Source: Paramacrobiotus metropolitanus
Lineage: Eukaryota; Tardigrada; Eutardigrada; Parachela; Macrobiotidae
DNA length: 11,586 nt
NCBI RefSeq assembly: GCF_019649055.1
Contig: NW_026570743.1
Coordinates: 1 to 11,586, forward strand
Direction of reading: 5' to 3'
Part shown: piece by piece, positions 1-7,781 of the stretch
Layout: each line of letters begins with the position of its first letter
How positions within the stretch are numbered: position 1 is the first letter of the stretch
Notes under the pieces: generated by a model
The model's database searches: none
What the model saw: the letters and a program-made list of their open reading frames with translations, nothing else
What the model was told of the DNA's origin: nothing
Position numbers and translations under genes: made by a program

Positions 1-215
1 AGACGTGGACACCGCAGCAGCACTATTTCCGCTGGCACCGCCGGTAGATACTCCTTCCGTCTGGCCACGCTAGTTGGCTGTGCGCTTGTGCGACAAAACA
101 GCTGTGCAGCTTCTTCCGGCTAGGGCGCTGCTGAATGAAACGTTTAAACCGCAGACTATGCAGAATCTTGTTAGCCGGCTTTCCCGTTGTCGTAGGCTGT
201 TCCGCTGACAAGTTC
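1..215. other. GC-rich window edge, no assignable gene
   Basis: This stretch is clearly richer in G and C than the next 2.4 kb, which in this window is typical of exons. On the minus strand one frame is open from about 220 down to a stop near 23 (65 codons), but it begins with TTG, has no ATG and resembles nothing I recognise. Plus-strand frames stop at about 73 and 123. It may be part of an exon of a gene cut by the window edge, but frame and strand cannot be settled from here. Confidence 0.3.
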
Positions 216-2672
216 TTCAAAGTACCTCACATGCAAGCATAACATTCACCTACTCACATAAGAATTACTAGACCTCTCACACTAAGAACTAACATCTCCT
301 AGACTTATTATTGTTACGAGTATCATTTGCAAATTGCACAATCTGTACGAGTATCATAAGCATAATGATTGTTAGTACAAGATAAGCCTCGCGCTTTCAT
401 GCTCGGCACGTTTGTATTGGAAAGTTCAGGTTTGAATTTATAGACCGTTCCGGCAGTTGCCGGCTGTTTAGAATTTGAACTACGTAAAAATCCACATTAC
501 CCTAACTGCTGTACTGACAAAAGTGTACTTACAGATCCATATCCACGGTTACAGTACCGTATGTACTTTTTACATACTGTGCTTCACAATAGTAAGTATT
601 CTTGGTACTGCACTTGCGTTTCGCCATACTTAAAACCAACTCCTACAATTTTCTGACCAGAACCTTTTTAAAAAAAAATCCAAAATCCAGAATAAGTTGG
701 TCAGGAAAATATTGATTTTTTTAAGACCAAGTTTGACTTAAACTAACCACACTTTGACGAATCCATAAAAAAACAAAATTGATTACGTTTTGGACGGTAG
801 GATTGTATGAATATAAAGATACGAGTTTACGTAGTGAATATGGCACATTGTACTCTACAAAATTCAGTAATAATACAGATCCCGATAATGCCCATTACCA
901 ACAACTGTACAGCTGAGGTAGACAATTATTCAAACACTGATTATATAAAAATATAATATATTTAATGCAGTGCGGCTTATGAAAGCATATAAAAGTATTA
1001 CGGCGGAAAGTAAATCTTATTTTGCATTTTTATTGCATCTTGACCAGCAAGTAACATGAAGAAAGTGAAAAAAGAAAAGTCAAGTGCTGCCGATGTACTG
1101 AATATTGAAGCCAATATTTTACGTTAACAAGCGCAGAGCATTATGATATGATTTAGAGCGTACTTAACAATGGGGTGTGGTTTGGGTGCGACAATAGAAA
1201 TCAAGCATATGAGGAGTCATATGCAACTAGTGCATTGAGCTTTAATGGGTGATGGCAACGATGAAAGGTAGCTATTAATATCTTTAGCTTCTCTGTTTTA
1301 AACGTTTCGATGGTCAGAAATTTATGCAACAATATTTTACCTTCAATAGCTAAAGTCTAAATAAACGAGCACAACGCAACCAACGTAAACGTACAAAAAA
1401 TGCCGCATTTTATCAGATAATTATCCGATCAAAAAAACCAAATCGTGGTCCCGACTACGTGCAATTTAATGAACATGATTTTTTCAATTTCCGATTTCCG
1501 CTAATTACCCTGCGCTTTTTTTTTGATTGCAGTGCACCAAATTTGCGAACTGGTGTTTTCATACAGAATTTAGAAATAACCCATACGCTGAATTTGAATC
1601 GCTTTTTTTTTACCGCGTAATAAGATAGGATCTTTTAGCCGAATGAGCGACAATATTTTGGAATTTATATACTAATGTACTGTAATCTGAACCCTGAGCA
1701 CCAAATTCTTCTCTTCTTTTTTTTTAAATTTTTCTACTGCCGCTATGAAACAATTTTCTTGAGTGGGCTGCCGGCAAGCTTGCACACAAGAATATTTGTT
1801 GTGGAAAATTGTCTGCCGATTTTTTCATGAATAACCCGAACATATGCGGAGGCGTCCCAGTGCATAAGTAATTGCCATTCATGTTATTAAAGCGTTCTAG
1901 TGTAAAACATAACGCATGGTGGATATTTTACCTGAGCAGACAAAAGGTACCAAAACATGATGATATCTTTAAAAACGATGTGAAAATGTTCTCGAATTTT
2001 CTGATATGTTGTTATTCAAGCGACAGTGCTTGCGCAAGCTGGAACAACAATAAAAGTGTGCTCAAAATATTGACCCATTTCATTTACTCATCTTTTTCTC
2101 ACAACATCCTCATTTATTTCTCTTTTCAGCTTTGCTGCACAACTTTAAAACATTCAACTAAATTCCAGACAGAAGTCAGCGATTCCAAAAACAAAATTGT
2201 AAAAAAAAGTCATCACTAACGGCTTATACGCTGTCAAAGATTTTACCTACGGCGATTGTATGGTGCAAATCAAATATTAGACGCGAATTTAAAAATTTTT
2301 CTTAAGAAATTTAGTTTTTATTTAATTTTGACAAACGCTGTTGATAGACCACAACTAAATATTTATGAAAATGCATCCCTTAAACGTCTACGAAGAAAAC
2401 ACTTTGGCACAAATCAGCAAAATTGTTAGAATTAAGCAAAGCGACTGAATCACTCACAGCGCTAAAGTGCATAAAGGGTTTACTCTCTTGCTTTATTGGT
2501 GTACAGATAATTGCGCCACCTCCAAAAGAACATTACTTGCATTGCAATTTAATTGATTCATACTTAGACTAGTGTTTTGAATTATTAGCTAACTGAGCTA
2601 AGAATTATTGCTGTTTTTTTTTTGAATTATTTTGTTTTGAGCGAACAACTAGTTGGAACTTCCCGTAGCACG
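216..2672. other. AT-rich intergenic DNA without a convincing gene
   Basis: About 2.4 kb of AT-rich sequence with many A and T runs. The longest open frame is about 115 codons on the + strand (1872-2219). It begins at a non-ATG codon, is low in complexity and matches no family I know, so I do not call it a gene. A TATA-like string (about 987) lies some 70 bases upstream of a 23-codon ATG frame at 1058-1129, which looks like chance. No RNA gene, LTR or transposase is visible. A perfect short hairpin at 1205-1224 is listed separately. Confidence 0.5.
1205..1224. repeat. short perfect hairpin
   Basis: GCATATGA (1205-1212) is followed by a 4-base loop and by its exact complement TCATATGC (1217-1224). 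The sequence is AT-rich and no neighbouring signal suggests a role. Confidence 0.5.
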
Positions 2673-3224
2673 TCAAAACATCTTAGAAAGTGGGAAAAGT
2701 TTACAATCTTCGGGCACTTCCCCATCAGCTTTTAGATATTGACACTTCTTACGAATTTCCTGCAGCCTTTCAGTAAATAACTCGACTGTTTTGGGACGAT
2801 TTTGTAACATATCTGCTTTGAGCTGCATCGGCAAATTTTCGAAAAGAATTCTGACCTTTTCTTCTTCTCCAGCGCTGACATGGGTTGCAGCAATGTAATC
2901 CAACACACCGTATACGTACGTCAAGGGTTCGTCAACAGCGGAATTTTTTGACATGAATTTACTGATATCTAAGTCTAATAGATTTCTACCGAAGATTTTC
3001 AAAAATTCCTGCTCTGCGTCGCAAAATTTTTTCAGTTTGGATTCGCTGTTCTTGAACCATTTTAAGGCAGCATTTGTCAAGCACAAACCGAAATGCACCA
3101 AAGACTGTTCATCGCTCCACGAAAAATAGTTCTTAATTCTGTTAAACCTGTCCATAAAATCTTCTGCAGATTCAGTGGACTGTCCACCAAATACTGGTAA
3201 ATCTCTAAGGCGAATTCCTGCCAT
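2673..3224 (-). CDS. Ty3/gypsy-type Gag-like protein (solo gag ORF)
   Basis: This 183-aa frame looks like the capsid part of a retrotransposon Gag (Retrotrans_gag/Arc-like). Near the N-terminus it has LPVFGG (9-14), then a helix-rich stretch with FMDRFNRI (23-30), SWSDEQ (35-40), and L-x-N-A-A-L-K-W-F (49-57), the usual Gag core. A later block (about 120-165) resembles the capsid C-terminal helices. I start it at the ATG at 3224, which has A at -3 and G at +4; the open frame extends five codons upstream but without an ATG. There is no zinc knuckle, protease, reverse transcriptase or integrase, and I saw no LTR pair. It ends cleanly at a TGA. Codon use is AT-rich, unlike the two host genes to the right. 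It may be a decayed or non-autonomous element, or a domesticated gag gene; the intact frame does not decide between these. Confidence 0.75.
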   Translation of the reverse strand: MAGIRLRDLPVFGGQSTESAEDFMDRFNRIKNYFSWSDEQSLVHFGLCLTNAALKWFKNSESKLKKFCDAEQEFLKIFGRNLLDLDISKFMSKNSAVDEPLTYVYGVLDYIAATHVSAGEEEKVRILFENLPMQLKADMLQNRPKTVELFTERLQEIRKKCQYLKADGEVPEDCKLFPLSKMF

Positions 3225-3239
3225 CTTACGTACAACCAC

Positions 3240-4618
3240 TTTTTTTTAAACTTAAATTTATGCAATCAAACTTTTTTGATCATCAACAACAAAAAATTCA
3301 AGAATCGCATTTTAAAGGGGCATGTTAAAACGATCGGTTACGACGAATTACAGATTCGCTCTTTCTGGTACGTCAGCAGGACTGTTGACTTGCGCAGATA
3401 AAAAACTTAATTATTCTACAAATCGATATATTTAAGAGTTAATTCAATTTTTTTCGAAAATTAATGGCATGAAAAGACGGCATCGAAATATACCTAAATA
3501 CGTACTTAAGTATTACTGTTTCGACTCTGCTGGTCCTGCTTATAAATATTTCCTTCCAGGCGGGTCTCACCATATACGCCGTATTTTGTTACATGCAAAA
3601 GAAATCGAAAGAATACAGGGAAAATCCGCAAACAATCTAGAGCACACACTGTTAAAATGATCGAAATCCCTTACAGTAAGCTGATGATTTACGATTCTAG
3701 TAATATTAGGACTATCTTCTAAGGTCAACTTAATCATAAGATCAATTTTCATGATTAACCAGTTAATAACAAACATTCGTCCGAAGTCAACTAAATGACT
3801 ATTTTTGACACAAACTTTATTTTAAAAAAACAAACTGAAAGCAACTGCACATCGTTATTAACTTATCCTGTTTAAACTATGTCAGGAACAAAAGGACCCA
3901 CGAAGAGAAAGCAAAAATGATAAGTTGCCATACGACTTACAGAGGAATGCCGTTATGCTGCTTCCGCTAGTTGTCGACCACCTGCACCCGCTTCCGCTCC
4001 AACACACCTATCGTTGTACGCTCCGACAAAAGAACCGCAGAACGCCGGCACCACCTTCTGCACTAACAAGCCTTAAAACATTCACCGACGTCGTTTGTAA
4101 GCAGTGCAAAGTATTCTTACTAGATACCGCTCCCACACTCGCTCATACAACGCGTGGTTTGCTGTAAGCGACACTTGTGACCTTTCACAATCCACACTCG
4201 TCGCTCGTCTCACAGCGTCCACAATGACACACTATCCATCAGCAATTATAACAGCAAATCACTCGCACTGATGTCTCACGATTAACACTCGTAGTGGTAA
4301 TGCACTCACCACTACTAATACATTGTCACTTGCAACAGTGCACTCACTGCTGCTAACATCACATCAACTCACTCTGAAACACTTGCAGTGGTTATAACCT
4401 CACCACTACTGAACTTGACCTTCCCTCGCAGCTCCACACCTTCAGCTACCTTTACTTGCTACGCACACATGCCCTCCATGTCGCGTAACTAAAGGTTAGC
4501 TGAGACTCGGTGGATGTAACCTTTCTACTACCAGTACAACAACGATAAACAACAGCGGCTGATCCGACCCGATGACCTTTAATGCAGATTAGCAGACAAC
4601 AACTCGAATGCTAACAAA
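3240..4618. other. intergenic, no supported gene
   Basis: The left part is AT-rich and would include any promoter of the minus-strand gag ORF. I see no LTR-like direct repeat, primer-binding site or polypurine tract in it. Overlapping frames of 63-80 codons (3469-3660 on +, 3567-3776 on -, 3925-4167 on +) show no recognisable motif, and the last lacks an ATG. From about 3950 the + strand becomes rich in C and A and contains the hairpin-bearing repeat at 4262-4415. Confidence 0.5.
4262..4415. repeat. degenerate hairpin-bearing tandem repeat
   Basis: Three related units, roughly 44-51 bases apart, share CACT, TGCACTCAC/AACCTCAC and ACTACT strings. Each contains a small inverted repeat: TAGTGGT/ACCACTA (4292-4298 with 4308-4314), CAGTG/CACTG (4336-4340 with 4345-4349), and AGTGGT/ACCACT (4387-4392 with 4402-4407). 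The units are diverged in sequence, but each keeps the stem. This could be a minisatellite or part of a dead element. Confidence 0.45.
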
Positions 4619-4795
4619 ATGGCATGCAAAGATAAGGCAGATATTCCAAGAGAAGTTGTTCCTAGGCTGGATGGAGATGTACTAAATCATTTGACAACTT
4701 CATCGCACACTACTTTTTTAGCCAGGCACTTAATACATGTTACGAGAGATAAAACATTGCAGACAACAAAGACACACTATTGGTTTACACAATGA
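4619..4795 (+). CDS. hypothetical 58-aa ORF, doubtful
   Basis: A 58-codon frame starts at an ATG in a strong context (A at -3, G at +4) and ends at TGA 4793-4795. It begins MACKDKADIPREVV and has no signal peptide, membrane segment or motif I can name. It could be a small gene, the first exon of a spliced gene, or chance, since the C/A-rich surroundings are poor in stop codons. It lies 329 bases upstream of the start of the F-box gene on the same strand, so a role as an upstream ORF is conceivable but unsupported. Confidence 0.15.
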   Translation: MACKDKADIPREVVPRLDGDVLNHLTTSSHTTFLARHLIHVTRDKTLQTTKTHYWFTQ

Positions 4796-5124
4796 TTCAT
4801 TCCTTTCTTCACGCTCAGTCATTTGCCCGTTATCGTTCAAGCCACAACCTCTGGCTTGCTCACAACAACAAACTATCCTGCAATCAACCACAACAACCAA
4901 CCGCATTCAACCGCATCCGCAACTGTATCCATTTAAAGCACGCCCGTTATGATGATGAATATGTATGTGATTCATGATGCATGCTGCTCATGACCCACAG
5001 AACACGCTTGCGCTATATACTCGCGCAACACAACTGTCACTGTTCCTTCAATAACTGACTGGGTTAATTGTATTTTTGGTGTATTACTCCGAATATTCTT
5101 GTCACCTTCTCGTCTTGGTGCACC
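4796..5124 (+). other. upstream region of the Tudor-like/F-box gene
   Basis: This non-coding stretch should hold the 5' leader and core promoter of the gene starting at 5125. It is rich in CAAC and ACAAC strings up to about 4920. Two 65-71-codon frames overlap here in different phases, which suggests low stop density and not coding. A TATATA string at 5014-5019 lies about 106 bases before the ATG and is the only core-promoter candidate I see. Confidence 0.4.
5014..5019 (+). promoter_or_regulatory. possible TATA box of the F-box gene
   Basis: TATATA is flanked by GC-rich bases and followed some 25 bases later by an initiator-like CAC/TCACTG stretch (about 5038-5043). Position and spacing fit a core promoter for the gene starting at 5125, but the string is short and could be chance. 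Confidence 0.25.
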
Positions 5125-7413
5125 ATGAACGCCACACCTTTGTACCTGCGTCAATTATATTCGGGTGGTCGTGAAGTCAATTACGGTAACACGGTGCTGG
5201 TGCAGCGCAACGACGGTCAATGGTGGCTGGGACACGTTCAGGATATTGACGGGGATGAGTTCTTCATTGACTTCGACAGCAGCAGCATCAGCGCCCAATG
5301 GATCCACTCTCAGCATCTTTGGCCACACCGCTTCCTGGACAGAACTCGTTTCTATAACGGCTCTTCACTGCCAGTGGCGCTGCGGGAGGAGAAAGATGGT
5401 CCGATGGTGTTCCGCCTTGGGACAGTTACTGGGAGCGTCTGCGGCTTCCTGACAGTTCGCTTTGATGCCACAACGCCCTGCTTCATCCACCGGTCACACT
5501 GCGTCACACAATTGCCGATACCCGGCAAGCACCCCAGTTTTTTCGAGAAGCCTGACGATTTCGTGTTCCGTAAGCATGTTATCGGGTTCGAGCAGGCGCA
5601 ATTGCTGCGTGAAGTGGATTTCTTGCCCAAGTACATAATGCGCACGTGCCGCTTAGCGTTGGGCAGTGTTGACCGTGTATGCGATGCCAGTTGCCGGTTG
5701 ACACGGTATATAACTATGGACAACGTTCGGTTCCAGTGTAATGCGCACCAGCAAGCGTACGAGATAAATGTCAGTTGCCGCATGTTCGCGCGAGTGGGCA
5801 CAGACTCGGTGACATTCATCTGCGCTGGACCGCACGGCGACGCCGCCGGGCGCAGTTTATTCTGGAATGAGGAGGCCCTGAAGGAAGCGTGCCTCATCTG
5901 CCTCGCTAAACAACGAGTCGATACCGGGACCATCAGCAGGAATTGCTTGATCGACACACTCTACCTGGGTTGGTCATGCGAGAGCCTAGTTAAAACTTCT
6001 TTACAAGTCCGGTGAACAGTTTATTGTAGGTACAGGTAATGCATGGCACCGATTCGCCAGAAAGGTTCATAATCTCTGCATAAAGGTTGATGCGGTTTCT
6101 TGTTGATGCGGCTGAACGAAAATCGACGAAACCCAACTGCAGAGATTTGGTGTTTGCGATAACAGTAGTTTAATGGACATCTTTCTACGCATCTGTAATT
6201 TTTGCTGTAGCAGCAAAGTATTCACCGGGTTTCACACACCCACAGGAAACAATAACAACGATATCAGCAATAAAACTTTATGGGTGCTTTTGCAGATGTG
6301 ATGGAGACACGCATTACCGATCTTGCTCATCCGATTTTGGTCCGTATATTGTACAACCTAGATATCCGAACTCGATTCTTATGGATGCGCCGGTAAAACA
6401 ACTATCGAGTAGAGACTTATCCGTTTCTCATTTCAGCTTGCTCATTTTCTCAGGGTCTGTGCGCTGTGGCGGATCTTGTTGCAGAAGCCCGCAGCCGACC
6501 GGGACATCATTTTTGACGTAGATTCCCTGCGCTCTAAAAGACATTTCGATAGAGAATTCTTTGTCGAACGTGCCATTTACGGGCACAAGGTTGTAGCGCT
6601 TAACGGCTCCGTTTCGCAGCATACTCGCAGCATGACCTTTACCGACGACGGACAATGCCGTGACCAGTACAAGAGCCGGGCAACCTTCCAACAGACTTTT
6701 TCGGAAAGCACGCAGATACTCAGACTGAAGGGCTTTTGCTTGCCTGTTATCGTCGTCAAAAATGGGAGGGATGTCGGCGATACGCTGATAAAGTCCTTCC
6801 TGAGCATTACACGGAATCACCACACCGGGGAGTGGGAATGTGAGACGATGGGGTCCCCGATGTCTGTATGCGAGCAACTGTGGCTGATCAACTACACCGT
6901 ATCCATTCTTTCGCTGGATTATTCTCTACTGAGCACACTTTGTCACAGCGACGACAGCGACCAAACCTGGCTACACGACGGGCACGCGATGCACCGTGGC
7001 ACAAACAAGTTGTCAGCGAGCCTGAACGTGCGCATTCCGTTTCTGCGCTTCCGCTGCAGGGAGACGCCGGCGGACCAGTGTCGGCGCTTAATAGCCGCGG
7101 TCAACGAGCGTTGTCCGGCCGTTAGTCCAGACGTGTACGCAAAGGTCACGGGGGTGCACGCGCGCTGGGTACAGACGCTGGCCTACCCGAACCAATGGAC
7201 CGGCATTCGCCGGTTCCTAGAATTGTGAGTAACATGAAAAGTAATCATTTCCAAATTGAGTGACTATGCGACTGTATCCGCTTTGCTAGATTCAGTAGAA
7301 CTCGCCCGGACGGCCATCCGCAGCGCTGGGATGGAGTGGAGCTGAGGCAACTGGATATCGCGCTGCTGAGTCCGTTGGCCCTTCACATACTGGACGGATA
7401 CTTTGCAGACTGA
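5125..7413 (+). CDS. Tudor-like/F-box protein, four exons, lineage-specific family
   Basis: Predicted exons are 5125-5968, 6296-6392, 6454-7224 and 7296-7413, together 1830 nt in frame (609 aa). The ATG at 5125 has a CACC context and is the first ATG in the frame. Residues about 20-70 (GNTVLVQRNDGQWWLG, DIDGDEFFIDFD, WIH...WPHRF) look like a small Tudor/SH3-type barrel. Residues about 200-262 hold CNAH (205-208) and CLIC (256-259), perhaps a zinc site. An F-box spans about 288-323 (ITDLAHPILVRILYNLD ... RRVCALWRILL) and its codons are split across the exon 2/3 junction in exact phase. The C-terminal domain contains VHARWVQTLAYPNQW and, across the last intron, PDGHPQRWD. F-box proteins recruit substrates to SCF ubiquitin ligases through Skp1; that role is inferred. 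From memory the whole architecture matches a tardigrade family. The weakest point is the exon 1-2 link, which uses a poor donor. Confidence 0.82.
5969..6295 (+). other. intron 1 of the F-box gene (weak donor)
   Basis: The acceptor is good (GCTTTTGCAG, ending 6295) and requires an incoming phase-1 exon. Of the GT sites from 5889 to the stop at 6013, only 5969 (CTGG|GTTGGT) gives that phase, and it lacks the usual purine at +3. The joined frame reads into the F-box without a stop. If the link is wrong, the upstream frame ends at the TGA at 6013-6015, and the F-box frame has its own ATGs at 6280 and 6301. A further small exon inside this stretch cannot be excluded. Confidence 0.5.
6393..6453 (+). 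other. intron 2 of the F-box gene
   Basis: This 61-base intron has donor CCG|GTAAAA and acceptor TTTTCTCAG. It splits an arginine codon inside the F-box (phase 2). The competing TTTCAG ending at 6436 would shift the frame and hit a stop within about 30 codons, so 6453 is preferred. Confidence 0.88.
7225..7295 (+). other. intron 3 of the F-box gene, tandem CAGTAG acceptor
   Basis: The donor is a strong GTGAGT. The acceptor is CAGTAG, so splicing after 7295 or after 7298 both keep the frame: the first gives Phe-Arg-Thr at the junction, the second Leu-Thr. Without splicing, the frame stops at TGA 7226-7228. Splicing restores the PDG-containing C-terminal motif and ends at TGA 7411-7413. Confidence 0.88.
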
Positions 7414-7781
7414 GGACATTATGACCTTGTATTGATTTGTCGATGCACCGTTCGCACGTCAGCAGCACTGGCACTTTAGCACTGTTGATCGTTGCACTTA
7501 CTACCGTTAATTTACTACCTGCTGTACATTTTTCCCCACTGCAAACCTAGTTGGATTATTTGAATTTGCCAAAACGCCAGACACACAATTATGCTGGAAC
7601 ACAATTATGCTGGAATTAACCAGTTAGATTTTAAAAGGTACCTAAGGGTTGAAAGAAAATTTAGAAAACACCCAACACACAAAGTCTGTGCGAAAGTGAA
7701 GAAATCACCACTGTCAACCCGATCACACCATCACTGTTACAACAGAAATCAGACAGCCACAAACGGAAAATCTCATTGAGA
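7414..7781. other. intergenic gap between convergent genes
   Basis: The stop codons of the F-box gene (+) and the TraB gene (-) face each other here, so the stretch must hold both 3' UTRs. I found no AATAAA on either strand. A 62-codon + frame at 7591 has no recognisable content. The only structure is the 16-bp tandem duplication at 7583-7614. Confidence 0.6.
7583..7614. repeat. 16-bp perfect tandem duplication
   Basis: ACACAATTATGCTGGA occurs twice head to tail (7583-7598 and 7599-7614) with no difference, which suggests a recent slippage or repair event. Confidence 0.9.

Noticed and set aside
1872-2219. 115-codon + frame in AT-rich DNA
   Set aside because: Starts at a non-ATG codon, has no motif and has AT-driven composition; likely chance.
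3240-3470. possible LTR upstream of the gag ORF
   Set aside because: No matching copy on the other side of the ORF, no primer-binding site next to it.
3925-4167. 80-codon + frame
   Set aside because: Lacks an ATG start and lies in C/A-rich DNA where stop codons are rare.
5352-5957. 201-codon minus-strand frame opposite the Tudor-like exon
   Set aside because: It is antisense to a recognisable domain with a good start; its peptide shows no motif and is rich in Arg, Ser and Thr as expected of a shadow frame.
6431-6436. TTTCAG as acceptor of the F-box intron
   Set aside because: Using it shifts the frame and runs into a stop, while TCTCAG 17 bases later restores the F-box in frame.
6428-6877. 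149-codon minus-strand frame
   Set aside because: Antisense to exon 3 of the F-box gene, whose + strand reading matches a second copy at the window end.
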